Below, piece after piece: positions 47,851-59,728 of a DNA stretch of 64,000 nt. A program made the translations under genes and the position numbers. This DNA comes from Theodoxus fluviatilis. Taxonomy: Eukaryota; Mollusca; Gastropoda; Cycloneritida; Neritidae. The notes below the pieces were generated by a model, which saw only the letters and a program-made list of their open reading frames with translations, was not told where the DNA came from and did no database searches. The DNA lies in assembly GCA_034096865.1 (NCBI GenBank), contig JAWQFJ010001812.1, forward strand, positions 48,501 to 112,500, read 5' to 3'. Position 1 is the stretch's first letter. Each line of letters begins with the position of its first letter.

Positions 47851-48036
47851 CCCCCTGTGGGTTGGGGGTGAGAATAAACCCTGCGCGATTCGTAAGAGGC
47901 GAATGAATAAAGACATTGTGAAATGACTTAAGTTTCTCAAAATAGTTTCATTGATTTCGTGATTTCATTGGTTTCCTTGTATAGCCTAGAAAGGCTGATA
48001 GGCCGTCAAACTCACTCCATCCATCCATCCATCCCC
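47851..48036 (+). repeat. SINE-like dispersed repeat, copy 2 (with ATCC tail)
   Basis: CCCCCTGTGGGTTGGGGGTG then AGAATAAACC and CGATTCGTAAGAGGCGAAT, about 90 bp of body, then AAGGCTGATAGGCCGTCAAA and an (ATCC)4 tail. The fullest copy of the family in the window. Confidence 0.65.
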
Positions 48037-50753
48037 TCCGATCACACCCAACCACCGCGATTCATTTGCATGGACACGTTCACAATATTTTGCCTGATCT
48101 AAGTACTGCTCTCTCCGAGAAAAATTTCGCGGCTAAACAGAAGTTTGCTCCACAGTCTGACACCGGCCCACGACCCGACATTTCCACGAAAATTCAGCAA
48201 GTCAAGAATCGTCCCAAGGGAGCGTACAGTGTGAGGACGAGTTATCTCCCCTCTCCATTCCCGCGCCAGACGACATCCCGAGTGACGCGTCGTGCGTCTG
48301 TCATGGCGGCCACGTGCAAGGCATGCTGGGATTGATGGTGGCGATGGGGCACGCTCCCTCGCCAGCTCTTGTCTCGCAGTCTGGAGACATCCTGTTTTCC
48401 TTTCCGTGATGAATGTCAAAATCTGGGCGGATCTCGGCGTAGGTTTTCCTCAGCTCGTGTTTTCCTGACACCTATCTCTCCCCAGCCAGTTCGGGGTGCC
48501 TCACTCGATAGCGTCCGATCTGGCAGCCAGGTTTGGGGGGGCTGTGGAAAAAACGTAATCTTGCGGCGTAAATATTTAGTATTTCTCGGGAAAGTGCACG
48601 GTGACCAGCGTGAAGGGGGACGTCTCCTCGAGCAGAAACCTGCTGAAGCATTTATTGACGGCGCCCGTATCAAGTGTCTGCATGCAGAAGTGTTTGGAGT
48701 CGTGGGGAACACAAGGGGTGACTGTTGTGACCTACTTTGAGGTGTCTAACGCATTCTGGCCAAACATTTATGTTGTTTGGATGATGTCATCCTGGCATGA
48801 ACCAACCGCCTGCTCGGTTGTAAGAGCATCTTTATCAAGCGGCCACGATAAAAGTGAATTTCTTATTTCACCACTGCTTGATGTATTTTCATGTTTAAGA
48901 GTTATCTTTGACACTTTCATATCATGATTAAATGGTATTGCCATAAGCGTACGCATATTTCGCTTTTTCCCCCCTCTTGAAAATACCTCGCGAGATGCAA
49001 CATTTTCCAGAATCTGAGATACTAAACGGTTGCACATCAGCGTATTGTTCGTTTGCTCGTCATATGTCTCATGCAGATAACATAGACATGTAGCAACAAC
49101 TTAGACATGCGCACATCAATTTGTCTACACATATCTGTGCATGAATCAAATCTTTTCATGACACCGGAGAATTTTTTTGTTTGATCAGAGAACGGCTTAC
49201 CATAACCGACGCCGTTAACATTGAAAAAGGAGTATGTCGAGTTTTTACCGTTTTTCCATCTCATACGGTCTTGGCTTTTACCATGTTTGCAATGTCCTGT
49301 ATGCTCTCTGCGTGGCGGGAAAATAACCTCTCTCTGAAAAAAACCCACTTGGATGGCGTCGGATTGCATATATCAGACACCAAGGCTTGTAGTTTATAAT
49401 CAGATTGTTCATGCACACAGGCAGACGTATACCCACTTGGCTATCGCCCTCTCCAAAGTGCCCTGCAGATGGTTTGTGTCAAGAGCATGTTGCCATTTGG
49501 ATCAGAATCAGCGTAGCAGGGTGTACTTATGAGGTCTGGGTCGCAAGGCAGCCAGGTCAGAGTGGGAAACAGCTGTCAAACATCGGTCATGTTGGTATAT
49601 GTACAGTTGGAGTGCGTTCGTTTGCCTCTCTCGTCATAATCAGCCGTCACACGGAGGGGAAGTACTATAAACATCAATAGAGACATTTTCCACAGCAGCG
49701 AGTTCAAACCATTTTCATGCGTGTCAAGAGTAAGTTCGAGTCCTAGATTTCGTTTCCTGCGCAAGTCAGAGAAAGCAGTGGCCTGGCTTGGGGAATACAG
49801 ACGTTTGCAGAGTGGAGGCTCGCAGAAGAGTCAGAGACACGATGCACACACGCACACACGTAATGTACGAAATCAAGAGGGCTCAGATAATGCCGTTCTT
49901 AGTAGCGCTATAATTAATGCAATTTCAACCAAACTCTAACTGGTCCTGAGTTGTGAGTTTCCAGTAGTGGCTGACATCGGTTGCAAATCTGCTCTCCAAG
50001 GGGTCGGTCAAGGAGTGCGCAAAATGGAACGGGAGCGAGCGAGAGATGAGGGAATAATTTACGTCGCCTCTGTCCCAGATGTTGCCTCTTGCGGGGCAGC
50101 ATGATTGGGTAGTCTCCAGTGGTACGGTTTGCCTTCCTCTCTCCTTTTTTTCACCCGCTTTGTTCCTCATCGGGGCATGCGGAGACGCGAGAGCGGGCTA
50201 TCACAGGCAGCTACGCTTGCAATGCTGTATCAGAGTCGCATCAGCGATAAGACAGGCTTGTAAGACCCGATCTTCGCCACAGAGAGGGGAAAAAACGGTA
50301 CGTGCGAGCAGTGCGATCGCCGAGTGATATGCGAGGCCTTCTGATAGAAAGAGAGCCGTCAGCAGCTTTCGGGTCTTGCCACACACAGCCGGCTTGGTCT
50401 GTCATGCAATCTGCTCTCCACCATGTAGGACTGCGAGTAGCTGTGCAACACCAGCATCTTCTTGCGACTGGCAGCGAGGCATCTCGAACTTGAGTCGGAC
50501 ATAGGCGCCCTCCCAGGAGTCCCTCGTATTGACCAGAGCTCTGGTGGCCATGGCAACGGGGTCAGCGCGGGAACGGGCCCTAGTCCACACAGATTTATAA
50601 CCCGTGAACGCCTCGGCCTGATGATTAATTGATCCCTGTCCATAACGCGGGCTGTAATCAAGACAGGCCTCTATCGCACGGACGTGCTTGCAGTGCCGGT
50701 TCTGAGGGATTGGCTGGAGAGGTGAGGATTCCGGGACTCGTGTAGGACAGGGC
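48037..50753. other. Intergenic, no gene seen
   Basis: Ordinary sequence. Frames up to about 120 codons around 48100-48750, on both strands, lack domains. Confidence 0.4.
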
Positions 50754-50954
50754 GTTGCTGTGTTCCACCACAGCGTAAAGGAACCGTTCCAGTTCCAAGA
50801 CCCGTCTCCAGGCACAGGGAGTTGCTGTGTTCCACCACAGCGTAAAGGAACCGTTCCAGTTCCAAGACCCGTCTCCAGGCACAGGGAGTTGCTGTGTTCC
50901 ACCACAGCGTAAAGGAACCGTTCCAGTTCCAAGACCCGTCTCCAGGCACAGGGA
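50754..50954. repeat. 67-bp tandem repeat, three copies
   Basis: Units start GTTGCTGTGTTCCACCACAG at 50754, 50821 and 50888 and contain GGAACCGTTCCAGTTCC. Copies look identical apart from the first junction. A 239-codon minus-strand frame runs through it only because all three frames of the unit lack stops. Confidence 0.95.
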
Positions 50955-53900
50955 GTTGGAACTGGCTGCTTGTCCAGGACGTTTGCCTGAAACTTTTCCT
51001 CGTGTTTTCTACCTCCTGTAGGTCTTCGATTATTCATGATATGCAACCTCATGCATATATTCATGTCAGTGTAAGCCTTCCTGCATGGCTCAGAGGTTAC
51101 GTTGCTCCCGTGAACTTCCATGTGTCGATTAGATCACGTTTAAAGATACATACTGCATGATACGCTAAAAGTGGACTTTCCTTGACTTTTGGTTTCTCCC
51201 GCAGAATTTTGTTGGGATTTTGCGGCATCATGTTCAGTTAAGAGTAGTGGGGGGTTTTCTTGATGGCGTTTGGAGCAACAGGGAGTTTTGTGCGTTTTGC
51301 ATAGCCCTCCACGGTCATTGACTGGAGATATTTATAAATTACCCAATTGTTTGGTCTTTTTTTTCCCTGAACAGACGGAGGTGCATGGCGCTCACAAGGG
51401 CTAAGTGCCGAATAATCGATTTGCTGAACGGGTGGGGAGTCGCGTGACCTTGGCTTTTTCCACGGTCTTCATCGACTGCGGCGTGTACACGTCTCCGAGC
51501 CGACCTCGTCAGGGAGGAAGACAATGCTGAGTGGCGACACCTCCGGTCCTCTCGCCTGCCCTGGCACACCAGTCGCACAAGCAAACCAGGATGAGGTTCT
51601 TCTCTCCCAACTGCGCCTCGCCCCTTCTCAAGGTCATTTCTCTTGAAAACGACTTTTCCCCATGTCTTGCAGGTCTTTCTACGCCTCTCCTTTAAGCCAG
51701 ACGCATTTCCTCGGCTGATGCACTTTTAAGTGGGACGACGATTAATGGAGAGATTTTCGATGGGTGATGTCAGTGCAATGATACTGAGAGCTTCGGTGCA
51801 TGTAGTTATACTGTGTCGAACGTTGACGTGCTTTCTTTGAGAATGTTGCATATTCATTTTGAGCGGTCATTGGGTTTGTTTTATTTCGAGGGCACGTTGT
51901 GCATTGCGAGACAGGCTATGATATTCAGTTTACTCATATCATGAGAAAGTAAACTCACTGTTCCAAATCATCATTGCCCTACACTATGTGTTGGTCATAA
52001 AAAGATGAACAGGTGTATGTGTGCTGCAATGTGTCTCCATTCCAGGTACTGAAATCTCACCCCACGATACGACTGCCTTCAATGCTTGCACGGTGCAATG
52101 AGCGAGTCACTTCGTATAGATACTGGCATTAAAGAAACAGTGCTGACTGTGCGGAAACATGCAAACAGAAAGTTGAATATTTACATTTTCTGTTGTTAAG
52201 CTTTCAGGTAGTGCCAAATGTTGATGTTTTGGGATTGGAATGTCACCGAACGGTTTTCCTCGAATGACTTCATTAAATAGACGATCACGCCACTGCTGTT
52301 GCGCAGCAGACTCAGTGAAATTGATTATGTTTACGTCAGCTACGCCATGACCAAACTGCCGAGTCACGAAAACATTTAGCTTCGCATTGGCTATACAGCA
52401 GATCTCAGACGACCGCGCCAAAACACTTCTGTTCGTGAGGCCTATAATTCTGAACGCGCGGTACAGAACGACACGCCGAGAGAACCAGTCCTTGCATGCT
52501 CTACTCCAAGGGTCAAGGACAGAGGACCTCATCCACTCAGCAGTCCAAGGACCTCGTAGGTCGACGCCGTTGCGACGAAAGGCACCCTCGGCGTCACTGC
52601 GGAGAACGCAGTTGGAATAAAAATGCGCCCTCCCCGGGCTGCTGAGTTTCCTTCCAGACTTTAGCTGCGAGGAGGAAGTCGGCGAGCTTCCTTTTCTTCT
52701 GTTCCCCATTATAAACGCTCCGTTTGCGAATGAACAACGTCCTCGAAATTCAATTGCAAGTCGCTCCCATCTATCGGGGCCTCTTCTGCCCAGAAAGAGG
52801 ATGGGGCCATTTTTCTGCTCGGCTGCCGTTTTTACTGGGGCCTTAGGGACGTCTGCTTGGCCCGTGTGATTCAATCAGGAAGTAGAGGGATTTTTTTCAA
52901 ACCGGGCCAGGAAATTTGCAGCGGCTTTTCGCCCCACGGAAAATGGCTGCCTATCCCCCCTTTGGCCCCAGTCTGGAGTCTGATGTCACGAATCGTGACC
53001 GCATCCCCTCTTTTTGAAGCGTATCCACTTAGGGCGCAAATTAGATGGAAATGCGGAGGTGCATAAAATGCTCGGGAAAGAAGAACGACCGTGGCAGCGT
53101 GGAAGGGGAGAGAATCGGCGTTCTTGACGGAACCGATTTGTATTTATTGGCCTTCTCCTGTCGTCGTTGTCCGTTGAGAAAGGAACGGCCATTGGCATGG
53201 GGGAAATTTCTCTAATGTGGCTGCACAGTGGCTTCTCAGGTTGAGTGCGCGCCCAACAGTCATTGTGAGTTTTTCTGTGTGCTTTCGTTTCTGTTTTGTA
53301 GATTGAGTGTGTGCACGACTGTTACAGCTTTTTTTTCTGTGTGTGATCTTTTGGTTGTTTCGATTTTTACAATCTCAGGCGAACATTTATATTATTCCGA
53401 GTCTTAACACAGTGGTGCCTGTCGCCCCAGATTAGGGCGTTTCCTTTTTCAAATCTCCATCGTCAAACTGGTTTTGTGTTCATTGATGATGTAAAGGGAT
53501 GTTCTGTCATGAGCACATTTACTTTTTGGGTCATTTGTCTCTGAATCCGTGTGACAGAAATCATGTCCTTCAATACTTTACGGATATAAAGCAGCAAAAC
53601 GTAAATAAATCTGACCCCATCGGGTTAATGATATCGATCAACAAAGCAGACATGAATCTACCCACGTTCTTCCTGCGAACGCTCTCCGCGCATTTGCTTG
53701 CCTTCATTTCTGTGAGACTGTTCTATGGGTTGTATGTCTTGATTGCTCTCGAACGTTTTCTGCGTGTGCAAGCAAATGTCTGTGAGGAAAACCCAAGACC
53801 AAGAACCTCGGTCACATTTCTTGGAGCTATGGGCACGCATTAAGCTATCTCCAGTGGCAGCAGTGTACATCTGACCGCTCCAGTGGACAGAACAGGCAGA

Positions 53901-54966
53901 TTTACCTGATAAGGCTCGCTAAAAGTGGCCATTACCGTCAACAGTCGAAATGTTTTGCACTCGGTGACTGCACTAAAACTATGATAGGTTATCTCCTCTT
54001 GTGGCAAGCAATTTGAGGTCGACACCATATTTTGCTGGACAGCCTAAACGAATTGCTAACACTCGGTAGAATATATCAGTCGTTTAAGTGCGTTGTACAT
54101 GAATCACTTCGGCGGAAAAAAACAACAAAGAGAGAACTTCTTCATTCGCATTAAACCGCAAGTGAAAAAAGGCGTTTCGTTACTTCGTGCTCTCATACTT
54201 CATCACAATACCTTTCTCGTTTACGACGCCTATTAAATTTTGTTCCACATTCCATGCAGGACTCTATCTTCCATGTCAACATCGGCGGCGAGTTCTTTCT
54301 TGGCACATTACATTTTATCCCTATATTTCACATGACCTCTCTATTGCCACAGATGTCATCTGGCTTCTCCACTGGAGTCACGGGCGCCGCAGTGAGCGAG
54401 CCGGCTGTTTGTTTAGTGTCTTGTCTGACGCTTTCTTCACCAAGCTCGTATTTCCCGTAACCATGCAGACCTCAGTGTCACCTTCCTGTCCTCGCTTGAG
54501 TTTCGCCCTGGCAGCCCTGGTTTATTTGTCTTCTAGGGTGCTGTGTATCTTTCATTCCTTCCAAGCCTTCTCTTCTTTGTCTCAAAGACGTTTCCCTGCT
54601 GCGTGGTATGACCCCTGGGCAACCAGCCTGGAGCTGGCCTCTGTGTTAATGGTGCCGCACTGCCTGGGGAAATCCCAGCTGACACCATGTGCTGAGCAAG
54701 CCAGGGACGCTGGCTGTGCTCCGTCCACTCCCTCATCAAAATCCATTGTCCTGAAGGAATATACCCCAAAAAAACTATAGATCATTGATAGTAGATCGCA
54801 CACCATTGACCATGGAGCTTTTTTTGGTTATTGTCTTTGCAAGAAAATATGTCGGTGAAATAATACACTTCGTATAGCATTAATTAAACAAACGAAGAGG
54901 TAACATTGTTGAGCCTGATCAGGTGAATTCATTTATTCCCCCACAATACCACATATTTTCCCAGTA

Positions 54967-54968
<2 letters not shown>
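50955..54968. other. Intergenic; one unexplained 255-codon open frame
   Basis: The longest frame is 52107-52874 on minus (255 codons, no signal peptide, no recognised domain, irregular composition). A second, 54187-54780 on plus (197 codons), is Ser/Phe/Leu-rich without domains. Frames this long can arise by chance in a window of this size, so I do not call genes here. Confidence 0.3.
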
Positions 54969-55053
<85 letters not shown>

Positions 55054-55334
55054 TCACACTCACACGCACGCACACACATTCACACACACACACACACACA
55101 CACACAATCACACACACACGCACGCACACACATTCACACTCACTCAAACGCACGCGCACACACATACGCATACACACGCGCGCGCGCACGCGCACACATA
55201 CACACACTGTCACACACAGACACAAACGCGCGCGCGCACACACACACAGACACACGCGTGCGCGCGCACACACACACACACACACACAAACACACACATT
55301 CACGCGCGCGCGCGCGCACACACACATACACACA
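54969..55334. repeat. Large (CA)n/(CG)n compound microsatellite
   Basis: About 365 bp of CA repeats with CACT and GCGC blocks, strongly alternating purine-pyrimidine. Confidence 0.97.
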
Positions 55335-55577
55335 GAACTCGGAGATGCAAGGTACTCTTGTTACATGCATCCATTTTAAAATCTTTCTCCTTTCCTCCTT
55401 CAGTCCCTCTAATCAGGCAGCGACCTTTTTTCCCTCCCCAACACCCCCGTCCCTCCACACTAGCTCATCAAGAGGTGTTTGCAATGCCTGCCCTTGACTC
55501 GACCTGTGAGGAAAGAGCGTGAAAGCTTCACCTCCTCCACCAATCTCCGGCATGCCCCAGCCTGCCTCTCCTGCATT
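55335..55577. other. Intergenic, no gene seen
   Basis: Short unique-looking segment. Confidence 0.3.
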
Positions 55578-55745
55578 CCCCCTGTGGGCTGGGGGTAAGA
55601 ATAGACCCACCACTGCATCTCCCTACTTATAACTGGGGAAACTGAGATTTGGCGAGCTCTTACTCCAAGTTCGTGTGACTTGCGTTCTGAATGGGTGGTC
55701 TTCCACAGGCTACAAAGGCTGTAAAACTCCATGGATCATTCATCG
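55578..55745 (+). repeat. SINE-like dispersed repeat, copy 3
   Basis: CCCCCTGTGGGCTGGGGGTA then AGAATAGACCC, body with GCTCTTACTCCAAG, then CAGGCTACAAAGGCTGTAAA and a CATGGATCATTCATC tail. It lacks the CGTAAAAGGCGA box of the other copies. Confidence 0.6.
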
Positions 55746-55871
55746 TCATTCCGACCGCTGCACCACGTCCTTTTCCGTGTTGTTCCTTCCGCATTTATCA
55801 TCATACTCCTGTCTTCCATTGCCTGGCCATCATTTAATGCTCGACCACAATGGAAATTGAACATAACAACA

Positions 55872-55933
55872 ATGATGATGATGATGATGATGATGGCTAT
55901 CATCATCATCATCATCATAATCATCATCATCAT

Positions 55934-55964
<31 letters not shown>
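55872..55964. repeat. (ATG)n-GCT-(ATC)n inverted trinucleotide repeat
   Basis: ATGATG units switch to ATCATC units at 55896-55901, so the two halves are reverse complements and can form a long hairpin or cruciform. The two strands read as Met/Asp or Ile/His runs, not genes. Confidence 0.95.
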
Positions 55965-56534
55965 TTTTTTATTTCTGTCCCACTTTTTAAATAATAGAAA
56001 ATTCTTTTGGGGGAATTTTCCCCCCGGTTGTTGCTGTAGAGCACCCAGTGACCGCTTGAACTCCTCGGTAGGAGAGGCAATGTGGGTGAAGCACCTTGCC
56101 CAAAGATGCAACTCTAGGATCTGTGCAGCTTCGAACACCGCACCCATCCACTGCAAGCGACTGCAGGTCAAACGTTTTTCACCGCGCGGCCATATAGCCC
56201 TACATGTTGGTACAGGAGGAACGACAGAGATGGTCAGGAGAGAAGGAATGGAGGGGACTGTTTTGAAGGAAATGGAATTAAGATGAGAAGAGGGAAAACA
56301 GCAAGTTTCTTGTACAGAGGCGAGCACCCTGCACGGGATGGACAGAAAAAAATTGTGGTAAACCTCACGGAATATACTTTTTCTGCGGCAAGAAAAGAGT
56401 TTTCATTTGAAAATTTGAATGCGGTAACAAGCAAATTATAACCCCTGCACAGAAAGAGCATGTAAGATGTAACGTGTATCTGGAAAGGCACTTGTTGCGG
56501 TTTGCAGAAGAAGTTTCATATCTTACAAGTCAAA
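55965..56534. other. Intergenic with a degenerate dispersed-repeat relic
   Basis: 56040-56180 carries CACCTTGCCCAAAGATGCAA and a TTCGAAC box, phrases I associate with short dispersed repeats in marine animal genomes. Too degenerate to define ends. Confidence 0.3.
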
Positions 56535-56656
56535 AAGTTGGTTGCATCATTTATGTTTGTCTGTAACGTTCACTGAAGAAGGGCGTGTGCCCGAAAGACT
56601 TTGATTTTGGTGTTTGTCGTGTGTTTGTTTCTTATTAATATATCTTACAAGTCAAA
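56518..56656. mobile_element. 105-bp insert between 17-bp direct repeats, hammerhead-like core (possible Penelope-like 3' fragment)
   Basis: ATATCTTACAAGTCAAA occurs at 56518-56534 and 56640-56656, as a long target duplication would. The insert (56535-56639) contains CTGAAGAAGGGCGTGTGCCC followed by GAAAG: a CUGANGA box, one extra A, a 4-bp GGGC/GCCC stem with GTGT loop, then GAAA, which is the hammerhead ribozyme core arrangement. Stems I and III cannot be drawn convincingly, so activity is unlikely. Penelope-like elements are known to carry such motifs and to leave truncated copies, so this is my tentative assignment. Confidence 0.4.
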
Positions 56657-56763
56657 TACTTTTCTCCAATATGCTAGGAAAATAAAATGTCCGGCATTTT
56701 ATGAGCTACATATATCTATTCAAGTTTATTTCCCTGTCAACAAAAAGATGGTAAAAATTAAAT

Positions 56764-56834
56764 TGCGCCGCCCGGGAATCGAACCCGGGTCACAAGAATG
56801 GGAATCTTGCATGATACCACTACACCAGCGGCGC
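56764..56834 (-). tRNA. tRNA-Gly (anticodon CCC), third copy
   Basis: A 71-nt minus-strand tRNA-Gly(CCC) matching the copy at 1878, including its T next to the anticodon stem. The acceptor stem, 7-nt loop TTCCCAT and B box are intact. A minus-strand T5 run (56753-56757), 6 nt past the 3' end, is a pol III terminator. It appears functional. The flanks do not resemble those of the other copies. Confidence 0.96.
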
Positions 56835-57338
56835 TTACTGCAAAGAGATGCTAAAAAAGCAATTTGAAATCGAATTAGTTATGACGTTCGTGTTTGGCAT
56901 TGGACGCGAAATAGCGAGAAAGCATGGACGAATGACGACATGACCTTCTTTACGCACTGGTCTCATTACCCTCCATCTCGTACAATTCTGACGGAGGAAA
57001 AGCTTTCTTTTTCGGCCATCAAAACATAAATGTCTCCGGATAAAAACATGTGTTTCTAAGCTAAACATGTTGATGCTATGTGTGTGGATTTCCTTCCTTG
57101 TTTGAAGACTGCAAAATGAAAGACAGGCACGATCGAGCAGGCAACACACAAATACGCGGGCATGCACTGGCTGGCCTGCTTGCTTGCTTGTGGCCCATTT
57201 CGGGTCCGAATAAGGCGCTACGGCACGGCAATTTGTGAGTTCTCACGTGGCTCCACTATATACCAGTCTGGAGGCGTAAAGTCTATGGCGGTGGGGACAC
57301 TGGAACTCAGTACTGTGCTGGCATGCTCGTGCTCAAGC
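56835..57338. other. Intergenic, no gene seen
   Basis: Upstream side of the minus-strand tRNA gene; nothing recognised. Confidence 0.35.
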
Positions 57339-57353
57339 ACAGACGCACGCACG

Positions 57354-57408
<55 letters not shown>

Positions 57409-57415
57409 GCACACT
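57339..57415. repeat. (GCAC)n/(CA)n microsatellite
   Basis: CGCACGCACGCGCGCG run leading into CA repeats. Confidence 0.96.
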
Positions 57416-57868
57416 GAAACATTGAAAGAAATATGTGGAGATGTTAGCGTGGGAGGAGTCAGTTACGGACGGAAATCACCAACGAAGTCTTAATCGGGGC
57501 CAACTGCAAATGGAAAAGCAGAAACCCTGTTGGCAGTGAAGAGCGATCATGTAATGAAGAAGCTAATTGAGTTGGTTTAGAAGAGAGGCAACCAAACGAG
57601 CTATTCCCTTCAACTTCTCAAAGGATTCTGCTCAAGGCGTTCATTGAAGAGGAAGAGGTAGTGAGGGTCATTCCTCAACAAACATGAGCCCCGCCCGTCT
57701 CATCTTCTATTCGGCTCTTCTCAATCTCATTCCACTCCCACTTTCCCTGGTCTGCTTGTATCGAATTCCACATTATTTTCACCAGGCACTGCTCCCACCG
57801 CCTCATTCTCACAAGCCCTCTGTCTCACTTCCAACACCTCCACTTGTACCACTGATATCACAGTCATC
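57416..57868. other. Intergenic, no gene seen
   Basis: Ordinary sequence grading into the ACC-rich tract. Confidence 0.35.
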
Positions 57869-59112
57869 GGAATCGTTGCCACCACCACCACCACCAAGAC
57901 ATTTCTACTATGTCACAAGGCACCATCTACACCAAAGCCAACATAATCATATCATCAAACCACCACCATCACCACTACTAATACCATCAAACCACCATTA
58001 CCACCACCACCGCCACCACCACCACCACTACTAATACCACCACATCACCAACATCACCAACACCACCACCGCCACTACTAATACACCACATCACCACCAC
58101 CACCAACACCACCACCACCATCACCACCACCACCAACACCACCATCACCACTACTAATACCACCAAACCACCATCACCAACACCACCACCACAGCCACTA
58201 CTAATACCACCACCATCACTACCACCACCTCCACCACGACATTACTACCGCGCCATAACCAACCACCTACACCAAAGCCTACATAAGCATATCACCAAAG
58301 TACCACCACCAACACCACCACCAGCGCTACCACAGCAGTCCTGCACTACTACTGCTACCTTCACACCACCACCACACTGCTGTAAAACGTACACCACCAC
58401 CAACACCACCACCAGCGCTACCACAGCAGTCCTGCACTACTACTGCTACCTCCACACCACCACCACACTGCTGTAAAACGTACAGCGCTTTGAGACGCAG
58501 CATTGATGATGTCGTTACGTAAATCACACTTTTACCTTTACCACTGCGCTACCATAACCACAACCAACCACCTGGCCACCTTCACCAAAGTATCCTACCC
58601 ACTCATAACTCTTACATCACTAACAGCGGCGCCACATGGCATTGGCACTGCATCAGCAACATTACCAGTATTGCAACACTAGAACTGCGTCCACCACCAC
58701 TTTTGCACCAACATAACCAAAGTACTTCCGCCACCACTACCACTTCTGCCACCGCTATCAACTTACTCCTACCTCCTGTATCACCACATCCCTCCCAGTG
58801 TAACACCACCACTACTACCACAGCCACCGCTACCAACATATTCCCACCTCCTGCGCCACCACATCCCTACCGAGGTTACACCACCACTGCCATCGCTACC
58901 AAAATACTCCTACTACCTCATGCACCACCAAATCATATACCAGTGTAACACCACCACCACTGCCACCACAATCGACAAATCGATGCCTCCGCGACCATCT
59001 CGTAACTACCAGTGTTACACCACCGCTTCCTCCACCATGAGCACCACACCACCACCACACCACCACCACCTTAAAAACCAGTTCTTCACCACCACCACCA
59101 CCACCATCGCCA
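57869..59112. repeat. Degenerate (ACC)n satellite-like tract
   Basis: About 1.2 kb dominated by ACC/ATC/ACT trinucleotides with variants. It includes a 91-bp direct duplication (AGCGCTACCACAGCAGTCCT at 58323 and 58414, each ending CACTGCTGTAAAACGTAC) and repeated TACCAACATATTCCCACCTC-type blocks in 58740-58920. Confidence 0.93.
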
Positions 59113-59728
59113 CCATGCACTCCTACCCCACTTGTTTCCTCAGTTCCAATCGCTTCCTCAGTCCACCCCTTTTGCTCGCCTTATTCCCAGTCGCTTTTCC
59201 TTTGTCTGCCAGGTCCGCTCTGGAGCCAGACCATTCAGCGTCGCTGAGACTAGTGAATATAGTCTCAGCAACAGGTTGGTCACGTGATAGCCTAAATTCT
59301 TCCATAACATGCATACCACCGTTCTGACCAGCCACGCTGAATGCCATATCACATCCTGAGTGTATTCCTCCGCTTGTTGTGATACACTCCATACTGGCAG
59401 CCATTTTTCGGTCAGTTCATTTTCTAAACATCGATTTCCCATGAATGTAAAACTTGTGTGCGGTAAAATTCGAATCACAAGAGTGTAATATTGTGAACTC
59501 TACTAATTATAAGGACTTTGAATACAACAGCAATATTTATACTTCATTGAGCGAGTTCGGAGGGTCAGAGTCGATCTCTGGTTGTGAATTCTTGTCAGCA
59601 AACCGTTAGATGACAACTAAAGACGCTTCAGCGTTTGTGTGAACAGTGATTACACGTACCTTGTCAGCAAACCGTCAGATGTCAATTCAACACTGTCTAG
59701 TCTCGCTGGATAAGCAGTGAATCAGAAA
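59113..59728. other. 5' flank of the Tigger-like frame
   Basis: A 23-bp near-repeat (TTGTCAGCAAACCGTTAGAT at 59591 and a close copy at 59660) lies just upstream. No left terminal inverted repeat matching the element's right end was found. Confidence 0.4.

Noticed and set aside
50402..51121. 239-codon minus-strand frame
   Set aside because: Held open by the stop-free 67-bp tandem repeat read in three successive frames; flanking parts show no domain.
54187..54780. 197-codon plus-strand frame
   Set aside because: Irregular composition, no domain, overlapped by frames on the other strand; chance length.
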